64,000 nucleotides of DNA from Lichina pygmaea (GCA_963422465.1 OY730171.1:62001-126000); one strand, 5' to 3'. Counted from the stretch's first letter, positions 1 through 12,071 are shown. Numbers and translations are program-made. The notes: generated by a model from the letters alone, not told the origin.

Positions 1-860
1 GGCAAACCGAGGCGGAGTCTCCGTTTCGACGACGCCACGCGCAATCACGCGGCCGGCCAGGCGTGCCACGGCCTGTCGGCCCCTGCTGATTGGCCCTGCG
101 TCGCCAGACTAGGGTGTGTGAGGGTACGAAGTAAAGCCTGAGGCGTTCGATAACCCTATCCGACAGGTCTGCACGGTCCATACCCCTCGACGCCCGGCCT
201 CCTAGGGCGCGCTGCGTTGGGGCGTGTCGATTGGCGCGCGCGGGTGCCACTTTGGTTCTGTACGGCGTCACGACACAAGTCTGCGTACGCCAGTACGAGC
301 CGTCAGCCGCTACTTTCACAAGTGATACGACCGGATTGAGGGATCATACCAGTAACAACCAGCAGCTATCTATTGATCATCCGGAGTAGCCCGAGCTAGA
401 TTTTGTATGGAGGTGTACGCAGACTTTTGTTGCGCCACTGTATCTTACTGTACGTACGAGTATGTACTGTACGTACACCGTCATACTAGTACGCCGTAGG
501 GGGCACTTCCCCCCCCCCCCCCCCCTTTTTCCCTCGCGTCCATCCGGCCGGGGACCGAGCCGACCTATGGCAGACCCGGCCAGCGATGTGACACCCCCCA
601 AGCCGAAACGGACGGCCGCCGCTGTACGGTATGGGCTGCGACCGCCACCGGGCCCTGGGACAGGGCGACGCGTTCACGACGGCTCAAGCGATCTGCCGCC
701 GGCCTTCGCGAAGCATCATCCGGGGCCGTGGACGCCCATCATCGGCCGTCGTCCAATCGCGGCGTCGGGCCGCGTACGTACCTACATAGGTACCTTGCAT
801 CGAGTCGCAGGCTCGACCGGGGACGGACCTGCCTCTGGATCCGCAGAGGCAGGTACGGCA

Positions 861-900
861 GGGGTGGGGAGGGGGAGGGGGAGGGGAAGGGGGAGGGGGG
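861..900 (+). other. G-rich tract with quadruplex potential
   Basis: Six or more runs of four to six G are separated by single A or T or by AA. This fits the usual G-quadruplex pattern (four runs of at least three G with short loops). It lies about 80 bases before the first TATA-like box upstream of the LPMO gene. Folding is inferred from the pattern only. Confidence 0.55.
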
Positions 901-979
901 ATGGTGATCCGCCGTTTCGACCCTGCACACACCCCGACCAAGCTTTGACGGGAGGAAGGCCGAGAGAAAAAAAACTCGA

Positions 980-985
980 TATAAA
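980..985 (+). promoter_or_regulatory. TATA-like box (distal), candidate promoter
   Basis: TATAAA in the context GATATAAAGAG is followed by about 900 bases of CT-rich sequence up to the LPMO start codon. It could drive a long-leader transcript of that gene. The closer box at 1798 is an alternative, and the sequence does not decide between them. Confidence 0.35.
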
Positions 986-1797
986 GAGCGGCCTCCCCCG
1001 TCTGCCTGCCTTCCGCTCTCCATCCCGTCGTCCGTCCTCGACAGTCCCCGTACGGTCTAGCACGCCCGCCCCCCGTCCTCGCGCCCTCCCCACGACTGGT
1101 TCGTCTCCCCCTTTCGAAGGCAAGACCTTCCCCGTCGCTCCTTCTCTTCTCATCGCTCCTTGAGCCGCCCGGTCCCTTCTGGAAGGTGTATCGGCTCCAT
1201 CGGTCTTCATCGACGTCCGACGTCCCCGACCCTCTTTCTTCGTCCGAGCTCGGCTTTGCCGCTGTGCACTGCGACCAGAAGCGACGCCGTCGACCCGAAA
1301 GGACTTCGTCGGCTGCATCGTGAACGTGTTCCGGTGACCATCGCCAACAGGTGAGCCTGTCGAGCTCGGTCGCGCGTCCGATCTCGTCGTCGGTCGAGAC
1401 CTTGCCCAGACACCATCGACCCCTCCTTCGTTGTTCGCTGTTCGTTTCTCGCCGTACTTTGTTCGCCCCCCCCCCCCCCCTCGTGCATGGCCTCCGGACA
1501 AAGGCATTGTGGCCTTGACAATGCGCTGTTCAGCCTGTCCATTCACTCGTCCTCCATTGTGCCCCATTCACTACTTCGATTCCATGCTGCCTCGGGCCGA
1601 CTATTTAAACCTCTGTCTTGGCTCTCCTTCGTCCTTTTTCCTCGCCCGACCATCTTCTCCTTTCCAGCACAAGCGTCTGCGACCCGTCCCTCGAGCCCAC
1701 GCGTTGATCGCTGACCTCGATTCTCTCTCGTCCAGAACCGACCACGTCCTTCCGGGCCGTACCTGCGACGCATCTCCAGAGACGCCCTTCCTGATCG

Positions 1798-1805
1798 CAT
1801 AAATA
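1798..1805 (+). promoter_or_regulatory. TATA-like box (proximal) of the AA11 gene
   Basis: CATAAATA lies 130 bases before the ATG and is followed by a CT- and CA-rich stretch suitable as a short leader. The distance suits a fungal core promoter. Confidence 0.45.
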
Positions 1806-1934
1806 CCCACGCGTCGTCCTCGACCGTCCACTCCTTTTCTTCTTCTTGGGACGCATCTCGTCTGGCACGGATCGTTCCCCCCTCCTCGCACCACCCATCT
1901 ACACACCCACGGATCATCCGTCGGTCCCGTCGAC

Positions 1935-2718
1935 ATGCATTTCTCGACCGGCACCCTGGTCGCTCTGGCCATCGGCCTCGTCGGTGTTGACGCCCACATG
2001 CTCATGGACAGCCCGGTCCCGATGAACAAGGACAACCTCGACAACGGACCGCTCGCCGCCGACGGCAGCGACTATCCCTGCAAGCAGCGTCCCGGCGTCT
2101 ACGACGACGACGGCGCGAACCCACCCATGCCGCTTGGCTCGACCCAGAAGTTGTCCTTCAAAGGCAGCGCCGTCCACGGCGGCGGCTCCTGTCAGGTCAG
2201 CATCTCCTACGACCTCGAGCCGACCAAGGACAGCGACTTCCGCGTCATCCACTCCATCGTCGGCGGCTGCCCCGCCGCCGTCGACGGTAACCTGCCCGAG
2301 AACCCCAACGGCAACGGCGCCAGCGCCTTCGACTTCCAGATTCCGGCCGACCTGCCCACCGGCAAGGCCACGCTCGCCTGGACCTGGTTCAACCGGATCG
2401 GCAACCGCGAGATGTACATGAACTGCGCCCGCGTCGTCATCGGCGGCGGCGGTGACGCCTCCGCCAAGCTCCGCCGCCGCCGCGAGAGCCGCCCGAGCCG
2501 CCCGGTCCTGCGTCGGGATCAGTCCGCCTTCGAGAATCTGCCCACCATGTTCACGGCCAACATCGGCGACGGCTGCGCCACGAGCGAGGGCACCGATCTC
2601 GAGTTCCCCGACCCAGGTACCTCGGTCGAGAGGGCCGGCAGCGGCGACACCGGCCCGCCGGTCGGTGACTGCGGAGGCGACGCCACCGTCTCGACCCCGC
2701 CGACGAGCGGCGGCAACG

Positions 2719-2751
<33 letters not shown>

Positions 2752-2922
2752 GTGACGGCAACGGCAACGGCGACGGCAACGGCAACGGCAACGGCGACGG
2801 CAACGGCAACGGCAACGGCGACGGCAACGGCAACGGCGACGGCAACGGCAACGGCAACGGCGACAGCAACGGCAACGGCGACAGCAACGGCAACGGCGAC
2901 AGCAACGGCAACGGCTACGGCG

Positions 2923-2954
<32 letters not shown>

Positions 2955-3395
2955 GGCAACGACGGCCGTCCGTCGGCTTCGTCTTCGGCCTCCGCCGACG
3001 TGCCGGAGAATACTGGTGGCTCGTTTTTCGAGGCCCCCGTCAGCTCGCCTCCGTCTTCGCCGAAGCCCGCTGCCCCTGTGCCGGCCACGCCGGAGGAGGA
3101 GGGTCCACCACCGGCAGCCGCGCCCCCGTCCGACTCGTCAGACGCGTCCTCCTCCAACTCGACTGGCGCTCAGTCGGGCCCGTGCACCTCCGAGGGCGCC
3201 TTCATGTGTCTTCCGGGAGGCAAGGCCTTCAAGCAATGCGGCAGTGGCCGTTGGTCCCCCGTCATGCCGATGGCCGAAGGTACCTCGTGCGCACCTCAAG
3301 CCGTCGGCATCAAGGTCGCGCGCTCGGGCACCAAGGCGAAGCGGCATCTGCGCTTCTCGCACGGCCACCTCCGGCATCATGACATCTCGATCTGA
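1935..3395 (+). CDS. AA11 family lytic polysaccharide monooxygenase, secreted
   Basis: The protein has 486 residues and one exon. Residues 1-20 form a signal peptide ending in VDA, so the mature protein starts with His21, as copper LPMOs require. The N-terminal histidine brace is His21 with His81, and Tyr161 is the likely axial ligand. Numbered from the mature start these are 1, 61 and 141, almost the spacing of Aspergillus oryzae AA11 (1, 60, 140). The block ending in EGTDLEFPDPG near residue 225 closes the catalytic domain, as in family members. A low-complexity Asn/Gly/Asp/Ser linker (about 257-342) and a Pro/Ser/Ala stretch lead to a Cys-rich C-terminal module (about 415-455), similar to the X278-type domain often found behind AA11. 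AA11 enzymes cleave chitin oxidatively outside the cell. An Arg-rich insert near residues 177-195 is unusual. The family call is firm; chitin as substrate is inferred from the family. Confidence 0.93.
2710..2960 (+). repeat. In-frame minisatellite coding the LPMO linker
   Basis: An AAC run (poly-Asn) is followed by tandem GACGGCAACGGCAACGGC-like units of 12-24 bases. They encode Asn-Gly repeats with regular Asp or Ser substitutions. The length stays a multiple of three throughout, so the array expands without breaking the frame. Confidence 0.85.
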
Positions 3396-6300
3396 GGGCC
3401 CGTCATCAATCACGCCATCGCGCGTCTCGGGTCAGGCTGCGCCGAACACGCGCTCTAGCATGGTTGGACTTTGACACATTCGCTCGTTCCTTCACAGACG
3501 CGATCCTTTCACCTCCTTGGCCTTCCAGGTACATACGAATTGATTCTTTCCGGACCATCATATCCGACCTTTGTTCGTTCTTTTCTTCCCGTTTGGGAGC
3601 TGGTTTTCCGAACATTTGAGGGGGGAAAGACCGCGACGAGATTGACGACGAAAGAGGGCCTAGCGTGGCATTCTCACTAGAACCGAATTGAACATATCCC
3701 CTCTTTATTGCTGTGCCAGATTCCTGTCGAGTGGATCCTTATGTCCTCTGCCATCTCACAAGTTGGATCTTGGAGTGAGGCAAGAAAGATCCAAGAGCCG
3801 CAGTACTTGCAAGTCTCCATGTAAGGCTGCGCATTACAACACGAGTACGAAATACTGTATTTAGTGTTGTGGTCACAGGGCCGAGGCTGGCTTAGTCAGT
3901 ACCGGTAGTGTTAGTCAGCCGGACAGGGGGCCATACGGCCCTCGGGTCCGGGACGGTGTCAAGGATAATCTTCTCCCCGCTCAGAGCAGGCCATTGCCTT
4001 GAAGCACCAATCGTTATCTTATGTTCACGTTCCACTGACCACTGTTAAACAAAGCCGGCTCCAAATAGTATTTTGGTACTCTTGTATGTTCTGTACCATG
4101 ATGCAAATGCACAGTCCCAGGTAGTAAAAACCATCGGATGAGAAAAATCTCTCCCAGAGCCGATGAGAGGTGCTTCTGTGAGACTAACTTTACGAACCCC
4201 CTCCTACACCAGTACGTGAAGCCACGGTACTTTTGTGGTCTGGCACGGCATCATTATCCGCGGACGATTGCTTGTCGAATTGAAGATACAATGATATTCG
4301 AAGACGTGAGGCAAGGTGCTACGGTAACCATTCTCCAAGAGCTCGCCTGTGAGACGCTAGTATGTCACTACCTTGTCGCCACCTCCGGGTATTTTGTGGG
4401 CAAGTCTTCTGAATCCTCATGAATGGAAAGCACATCACCCTAATTATCCCGAATGCATAGAATGACATTACCAGATTTGAACGAAGTGTTCAGGAGAGCA
4501 AATAGAGAGATCCCGTACATCTGCTCATGGAGATCACATACTCGTGACCGGGGGTGAGACAGTCCAACGTTCACTACCGGTACCGGATCTCGAATCACCT
4601 GCGATTTTTAGGAGCATGTTAGATCTTCCAGGCCGATCTACTCCTGGAGGTAAGGAGGATGTACACGTCCGCTCCCACGGTTGTACTACGGCTGCTGACT
4701 CTCGGTGCCGGTGGTATTCGGACCTCGGTACGGGTGTAGTGGCGATGCAACCTCGGGCCGCGGCGCTCTCGGCGGTGTCACCTAGCGGAGCTACTGAATC
4801 GAGCAAGACGTCTTTTCATGCCCAACGCTCATCCGTCCGCGGATGAGCAGCCTGATCCCCGATAGCCACATACACACCGAGGATTCCCACCGGCATACGG
4901 TCGCGGTCTCGAGCACTTCTTCACCCAAGAAAAAGTCGCTCGCAGGAGCAACACCGGTGTCATGACCTCCGACCGGTCTCTGGTTTTTCTCACTCGGGAA
5001 TACTTTTGGCTGGGACTCTACAGCGCCATGGGTAGCATCTGACAACGATTTCATCATGGCTGACTTTCAGACACCGGCTCCAGAGGCAGAAGCACCCTAG
5101 CCTAGGCTATATTCCAAGCCATGCTGGACATGGTACGCCACTGTCGTTCGTTCGAAACGCCGCGCTCCTTGTCCACGCCGAAACCAACCGCTACTGCTCA
5201 TCAGCGCAGGGGAATCTGCTGAACGAACACTGACGAGGAGCTGCGGAAGTGGCACGGGCAGCCACGACCACGGCGGCCGTGCGGCCCGCTGAGAATAACG
5301 TCTGGTTCTCGGTAGTCTCGCGGCTCTGGCCACTGGAGGTGAGGGCGATAGCCCCGGCTTAGATGTGCGATGCCTGCTGCTACTGCTTCTGCAGTCGCTG
5401 GTACTGCCACTGGTGCTGTGTCTACTGTACCGCCACACTCGCTGATTGTCGTGGGCGTAGAATGCCGAGCCTCGGCTCTCGGTGCTTTCTCGTCGATCTC
5501 CTCGAACCTCCCCAATGGCGGGACATCGATTCCTCCGTGTCTCGGGGCCTCTTCGGTATCTCGTGGGCCTTCGGTTCGCCCGTGTCTAGGGCCTGGGCGG
5601 TGGCAATCTCGACACATGGGATACACTCGCCGTGGGTACGACCATCGAGGCTGCAAAGGCCATGCCCGGTGCAATCCTGAGGGACACCGCAATCATGGAG
5701 ACAAAGCTACAATCTCCGTGCCTATCGCTTGGCCACAGCACCAGTTACGCTCAGCTCATAATCGCATCTGCGTCGGCAGTGTATGTCCGATGACGCTGCT
5801 TGACCACAGCTTTCTCAAGATGACGTCACCGGAAACGGTGATTCTACCAATCGACAATCAGCAATCTGATGATTATGCGTGGCTTAGAGATGTGGATTGG
5901 CACAAGACCACACAATAGATCCAGCCTGATACCATTTGCCCGGACGAGATGGTGCAGCCATCAAACTTCAATTCGGGGTCCGTCTGGTCGAAAACTGAAA
6001 GCTACATCAACATCATCACGCCTGGAGGAATATGACTCGACAGCCACAGAGAGGCTCCAACACCGAAATCATATCCTGGTGTCAGGATCCCCATGACCAT
6101 CAATGCATCAGCAGGCTCCAGTGTCGATCACGCAGTATCGACCATCAAAGATCAGGAGTCACAGCACACACAAGTCTATCTTTACGCCAACAAACCCCGG
6201 AAGCCTACCGAAGAGCTGTCGTTTTTTTTTTTTTCCGACTCGGCGTGGAGACAACGTGGAGCAGCAGTGCATGCCCACATCATCAACCATTCAACAGGTA

Positions 6301-8814
6301 CGGAAAGCAGGAGTGCACGAAGGTCAGCTACCACGCGCAAGCCAACGAACAACCGGACAGATGAACCGAACAATAGACTTTACCCTCTACGACTTCCTCT
6401 GCTTGTTGAACAACATGATCAGCCCGTCGATCGGTACGAGCCTCGATGAAGTCATCTACACCTTCAGGGCCCACGAGCCACTGGACCTACCGAAGCTCTC
6501 TGTCGCGGTCCACCCGGCCGAAGGAGTGTCGGCACAACTCTCGTCGTCAACATTGGGCACAATACCATCTTCCATGCCTATGCTCGGGCACCATCGAACA
6601 CCGCTAGACGCCCAAGATACCATCGCATCTGCAACTGCCACCGTGAAGCACCAATGAGATCACGGCCGTACTCCAATGTCCTTCAACAGCAGAGATCGCG
6701 TCACGCCTCGACCATACGGAGGATATTCCGTACCGGACGTTACCTCGACGAAGACCGGCCAACATTTTCACAGGCCCGTTGGTCAGTTCCCACCACCAGC
6801 ATTCCTTTCCGACGGACTGACTTCTCCCTCCCTCGATCGAACTTCTTCCCATCTGCGCATCATCGGGAGTACCGATGCCAGAAGGCCGAGGGTGACTCGC
6901 AGGCACTGCCGTTGGAGCGCGACCACCAGAGCTCGGGTGTCGATTGGCCACACGCACCAAGGCCTGGCTGCAGCCCGGGCCAGGAGCCGGATCGAGAAGA
7001 AACGACGGAGGAGCGCAGGCACACAGAGCTAGCCTGGACTCTCTATAGCCTGGCAATCCAATCCAATCTTCTCTTCTTTGAGTTACTTCGTGGATTGGGT
7101 TTAGCGTAGAGCTGGTCCTGATGCCTTTACCCCGACTTCTAGGTGAGTCTCCTCTTCCCGGACCACTTGGCTAGCTCTAGAAGTAACGTCGAGATTTCTC
7201 TCGTCACCGAAGAGGGCAAGCGCGTCGGAGATGAAGATTCCACCACAAGTCATCTACAGACTTCACCACCATGAAGGTAGTCCAGAGCCATGGTTGCGTC
7301 GAGAATGTCTTTCTAGCACATGGGACAGCACGCCCTACCGCGTCCGAGATTGTTGAGATATTGCTAGAGTTATGAGGACTCTGATTCCAATCTTCTGCAG
7401 TCCCCACCGTACCGCGGATCCGCGCGGTACCGGTACCGGTACCGCTATACGACACATTCGAGGCTGAGGGATCACCCAGACCGTAGACGGCCGTCCCGTC
7501 TCGACTGCGACCTTGGACCGACCATCACAGAGCACGATCGGCTATCCCGTACGCCATGTCGGTGGTGAAGAGCTCATCAACCATCTTCTGCAAAGGAGGT
7601 GTTCATGTTCTCTCCTCGAGACTTCTGTCGTCGATTCCATTTCCGTCAACGTCGGTGCAACATATCTGTCTGTCTGGAAGGCCGGCGGGCTGCCAGCTGA
7701 TATCACGTCCGTGGGCAAGTGCATACACAATTTCGCATCGAAAGTACGTACGGATCACGACGGCATCTCCTTTCCGACGTGGCCGCGGCCGGTTCTACTT
7801 CGTCTTCATGTGCCGATGGCCATCGTACCGTATCCAGGTGGGCCAGCCGGGCCAAGGCAGCACCTGTCAGCGGCATCGTGAGCATCTCGGTCCCGAACAA
7901 AGCCCCAAGGAGATTTGCCCTACAAAGGTACGAACGAGGCCGTGGAGGGGTCCCAGGAGTCAAGATCAAACACACCTCCAAACACCGTCGGGGCTCGGGC
8001 CCTCGCATCCGAGGAGGGGGCGTTGCGGCGTGGGCTCGACGTCGCACCGGAGACCGCACTCCTCCCTGGCCGGCCGGAGCTGGTTACACTTCTAATCTCC
8101 GCACTCAGCTCGACGGCAAGGGGGCCCTGGCCCGGAGCGGACGCCGGGGCCCGGGAAACCGGGGGTGGTCACTGCCTCGAGCCGGAGCACCTGGCGGCGG
8201 ATGGCATGCTGCAGGACAGCCTCAGCACCGCTCCGGACCGCCAGCGCAGTCGTCGCACCATCCTCTGCCGGGCTGGTCCTCGTACCCATCTCCCCCCTTC
8301 GGAGTCGAGCTGCAGCGTTGGAGGGTCCGGCGTCAGCATCAGCCGGCAGCGGTTCGGGGGAAGGGACCGGCGTCGTTGTCGTTCGGTCATGGGCGGCGGG
8401 TGGTTGGTCACGACGACGCCGTCGTCGCTCGCCCGCCCGCCCGCCCGCCACCCACGCTCGATGATCGACCGTGCATGCTTCGGTGACCGGCATCGATGCT
8501 CCTTCCTCCCCGAGACAACGGCGCGTTTCGTACCGCACTCTAATCCGGAGGTACTCGCGAGCCGACAGGGGGCGGAAAGAGTACCTGGGCCCCCGCCGTA
8601 CGTGACGGCCGCCGACCACCGTTCGTTCCAAGGGTCGGCGCCAGCCGTACGTACAGTATGCACGGGAGACACCTCCGTCACCACCGGTCCCCTACCGTAC
8701 GGTCCAGCGCGCCGTACGGCCCCGCGCGCCGTACGGCCCCTCTACACCTCGTACGACCCAACGGTGCACGCCGACGCCGGCTCGAGTTCGAGGCTGCCGT
8801 CGAAAGCACGCCCT

Positions 8815-8815
<1 letters not shown>

Positions 8816-8845
<30 letters not shown>
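8816..8845 (+). repeat. CCG triplet repeat
   Basis: About ten perfect CCG units in non-coding sequence. Similar CCG runs occur at 12086-12116 and 12843-12881, both in the leader region of the Zn2Cys6 gene. Confidence 0.85.
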
Positions 8846-9030
8846 TCCTCCATCTCACGCGCCAGCTCATCGCGCTCCGCGAATGCGTCTACGGCAGTTC
8901 GGCGCGCCAGGCGAGCCGAGCCTTGCTCGTTTTCTGGCAGGGTTCTGCTGAGGCACGATACGTACCCTGCCGTGAGTCCTGTCAACGTCGCGGACATGGC
9001 CAGGGCGAAGCCCAGCAGGGACTGTGCGCC

Positions 9031-9451
9031 GGGGGGGGGGGGGGGGGGGGGGCAGAGCGGCCGCGGACGACGGCGCGGAGGAGGGACCACTTCAGATGAA
9101 GCACGATGCTGGGCAGTGACGCTAATGCCGGCCGACGTCTTCCTTTCGTGTGGATCAAGGTGAACCTTCGGCGTCGTGGGCGCCTTGGGGGGGGGGGAGG
9201 GGGGTAAGGCGGCCGGCGACCAGCGGCGGGGGGGGGGGGGGTCGGCAAATGAGTGGAAGATCCTCCGGAGACCATCGACATTGGCGGACAACGACATCCC
9301 GCGATGGCCAGGCCTGGCCAGACGCCATACGTCCACACACGCAAACCTTTTTCCACTTTCGACAGGGTTCTTCCGACCGATCTTCAATGCCGACGGGGTT
9401 CCAACACGTCGGGCCCACGGGGAAGCGGGGGGGGGGGGGGGGGGGGGGGGG
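9031..9451 (+). repeat. Cluster of long poly-G runs
   Basis: Uninterrupted G runs lie at 9031-9052 (22), 9187-9197 (11), 9228-9241 (14) and 9427-9451 (25), all on the plus strand within 420 bases. Between them is ordinary GC-rich sequence. Such runs are slip-prone, so the exact lengths may be assembly-dependent. Confidence 0.85.
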
Positions 9452-10493
9452 AAGGTCCTCTGGTATACGGAACGTACTTCCGTACGTTGACCCGCATTGC
9501 GTGAGAGATGGTGTGCGAGCCTTCAGAAGAGAGATTGGCCGCGACAGTACGTATGTACTCGTACCTCGGTACGGAGTCGCTCGGTGCGGTCAGGGCCTCG
9601 ATTCGTCGAGGAGAGCGCAATGACGTCGGTCGATGCCGTACCGATACGTACCCGTACGAGCATCCGGACCGTAGCTCACTCGTTCCTCTAGGCTTCGATC
9701 ATCCACGGCCAAAGGCGGATCGACATGGTCGATCACGTCGTCGAACTTACGTATGTACGTATGTACGAGTACGAAGACACGGAAGTGCAGACCGAGACAT
9801 CGAGACGCGACAGACCGGGATGGCGACGGGGGAAGGTACCTCGACATCGCGCGCGACGCAGACGACGTGCCCGACCTGAAGATACACGTCACGGCGCCCC
9901 GTACGCACGCACGCATGTACGAGACGAGGTGCTCGACCGAGCGAAGCCTAAAAGTGCAGAGAGTGGCATGACCACCGGTTCGTCTACCGCCAGAGGCCAA
10001 ACTCTCCAGCCGACTACTGTACGGTCGGTGGGGGTCGCACGGCGCAAGCCGAGGCAATGCCGTGCGTGGCCACGCGGTAAAGAGAAGACGAAGATCAGAC
10101 AGAGCGAAGCGACGGAAGAGTACGGGACGACGGAGAAGACGCCGCGACGAGGCAGGGACGGCGATGACTGGACGGCCGAGATGTGACTGTCACTTCGGTA
10201 CGTACGTACCACGCGTACGTACCTCGATCCGGAAGGATATCACTTGCTGTACTTCCGTGCGCGCACGCGCTCGGCACTGGAACGGCATATGCCACGGAGG
10301 CGTCGGCATCGACAGCGGTAGCAACGAGTCGGCGGAGGCATGGGCGCGGTACTTGGTACGGATGCGTGCGACAGGACCGGGAGGTCAGGTCCCGAACTCG
10401 CTCGACCCGCGAGCGCCCTGGCGTGGGCGTCTGGCGACGACGACGACGACGGCGACGACGTGATCTCGCGGTCGACTCGTCTGCATCATCGTC

Positions 10494-10494
10494 G

Positions 10495-10535
<41 letters not shown>
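10494..10535 (+). repeat. ATC/TCA trinucleotide microsatellite
   Basis: About 14 TCA units, nearly perfect, in non-coding DNA. They are preceded by a short CGA/ACG repeat at 10435-10460. Confidence 0.85.
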
Positions 10536-10820
10536 GACATCGACTCTCCGTGCCACCGCCCTCTCCCGGCCCGTGCATTTGCGCGATACGTGGACTCGTG
10601 ATCCAACTGCGGCTATCGGCCCCCTCGGGACGGCACATGTGGATGTCCTGTTGTGGGAGGCCTCTCGCGAGTACCGTGGATGATCGGCGGACCCGCCGTT
10701 CGGCTGCGCGAAGGGGCGCACCCTCTTCCGGCGACGCTTGCTGAAGCGACGCGCTCGGCTCTGGTCGGCGACATTCGCGACTCCTTGGCCCGGCCGCCGG
10801 CGCGCCTGGCAAGCCCGGCA

Positions 10821-10930
10821 AGCCTTGCACGCCTCGCACGCCTTGCACGCCTCGCACGCCTTGCACGCCTCGCACGCCTTGCACGCCTCGCACGCCTTGC
10901 ACGCCTTGCACGCCTTGCACGCCTTGCATG
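10821..10930 (+). repeat. 9-bp minisatellite (GCCTYGCAC), about 12 copies
   Basis: The unit alternates between GCCTTGCAC and GCCTCGCAC, giving an 18-base higher-order period over most of the array. The last units are all of the T type. Because 9 is a multiple of 3, all six frames stay open across it, which creates spurious repetitive ORFs on both strands. Confidence 0.9.
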
Positions 10931-11730
10931 CCTTGGTCCAGCCTCAGCCATCGAGGTTGGTGCGCCGGCCCCCGTTCGATGCGGCTGTTGGCTGTTGCAG
11001 GAGCAGTCAGCCGGGCCCTTGCCCACCCTTCCGTTCGGCCCTGTCCGCCAAGAGCCAAGGAGGGAAAGAGAGGCCGTCGAGGTATGGCGGGACCTACCGG
11101 TACGTCGTCGCCTTGTCGTCGCTACCGTACAGAACGACTGACACGCTGGGAGCTTGACAGGTAGGTGGGGACCGCCTCGTACGCACGCAAGAATGTACCG
11201 TACGTACCGTACGTACGGACGGACCTACAGCGCAGCACGAAAGTAGGGCCGTTTCAGCGTCATCCCCCTCGGGGCCTCCGACGGGCGCGAGAGATCAACG
11301 ACTCCCGGGACGGCGGTGGCCCCCTCGAGAGATCCATTCCCCACCGGCACGGACGGATGGCCGGCCGGCAGGCCGGCCGGACGCCGTATCCAACTGCACC
11401 CGTCTCACCACCCACGGTACGGTATTCCGAACGGCAAGCTCGAGATGTTGATCCGGGGCCGCCGAAGCCGTCCCGGCCTGATACACCTTCTATATGTACG
11501 CGCCACGACGCCGCCGGCGCATCGCAGGCCGGTAGGGGGCAGAAGTGCGACCAGGCGCTCCGAGACTCGAGCTGCGATACTGGAGAGCGCATCGACGCCG
11601 GCGCCGGCGCGAGCGAGCGAGCTTCCGCCCTTGTCAGCTTCGCCGATCGTCGTCGTCACCGTCGTCGTCGTCGTCGTACTGGCGGTCGTCGACGCTCCTG
11701 ATTCTCCTTTGACGTCTCGGCCCAGGACGA

Positions 11731-11742
11731 CACCACCACCAC

Positions 11743-11769
<27 letters not shown>
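11731..11769 (+). repeat. CAC trinucleotide microsatellite
   Basis: About 13 CAC units in the region upstream of the Zn2Cys6 gene. No coding role is supported. Confidence 0.85.
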
Positions 11770-11773
<4 letters not shown>

Positions 11774-12065
11774 CGTCGTCGATAAGCGATCGATCAAGAG
11801 CCTCTTCCATACCAGGGCCCGTTTGTTTTGTCGTCTTATTATAATTTTTACCTTTCCCCTGCCGGTCGTCGCGAAAAAAACTTTAGATCCACCAGGTGAC
11901 GAATCCGACTTTTCCCACCGTCCTCGGCCCGCCCTGATCGACCGTCGTCCCCTGGTCTGACCGCGAGTTCTTGCCCCGCCCGTCCCTTCATCCGGCCGGC
12001 GCGATCCTGGCCGGAGGGGCTAGACCGCGGCCCTGGACGACGCTGTTGGTAGGCTACGGCTACGC

Positions 12066-12071
12066 TATAAG
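12066..12071 (+). promoter_or_regulatory. TATA-like box of the Zn2Cys6 gene
   Basis: TATAAG sits in GCTATAAGACGG. A pyrimidine-rich stretch (12155-12235) follows about 90 bases downstream, as expected around a fungal transcription start. This implies a leader of about 800 bases before the chosen ATG at 12995. Short upstream ATGs, for example at 12477, would lie in it. Confidence 0.4.

Larger units (their letters stand above)
1..1934. other. Gene-free upstream region of the AA11 gene
   Basis: No open frame here resembles a protein I recognise. The first 800 bases carry several GTAC-rich patches (about 440-500 and 774-795) and a run of 17 C (509-525). A second C run lies at 1466-1480. From about 1000 to 1934 the plus strand is strongly pyrimidine-rich, typical of a fungal promoter and leader. 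A GTGAGC donor-like site at 1350 leaves room for a 5' UTR intron, but I could not fix an acceptor. Confidence 0.6.

Noticed and set aside
2452-3474. 340-codon frame overlapping the LPMO linker
   Set aside because: It is almost entirely Ala-Thr repeats from the same minisatellite in another frame. The LPMO frame has the signal peptide and copper ligands.
4100-7500. Possible relic of a retroelement or gene with Cys/His-rich stretches near 5600
   Set aside because: The Cys/His spacing does not fit a zinc knuckle, and no protease, RT or integrase motif could be defended. It is left as unassigned sequence.
7915-9099. Long plus-strand open frame (394 codons)
   Set aside because: Composition is Arg/Pro/Gly-rich with poly-Pro and poly-Gly from CCG and G runs. 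Several overlapping frames on both strands are equally open, and no domain is visible.
10531-11058. A minus-strand open frame with collagen-like Gly-X-Y repeats (GVQGVRG)
   Set aside because: The repeats are just the 9-bp minisatellite read in one frame. The opposite strand gives an equally long Leu-Ala-Arg repeat, and there is no signal peptide or conserved flank.
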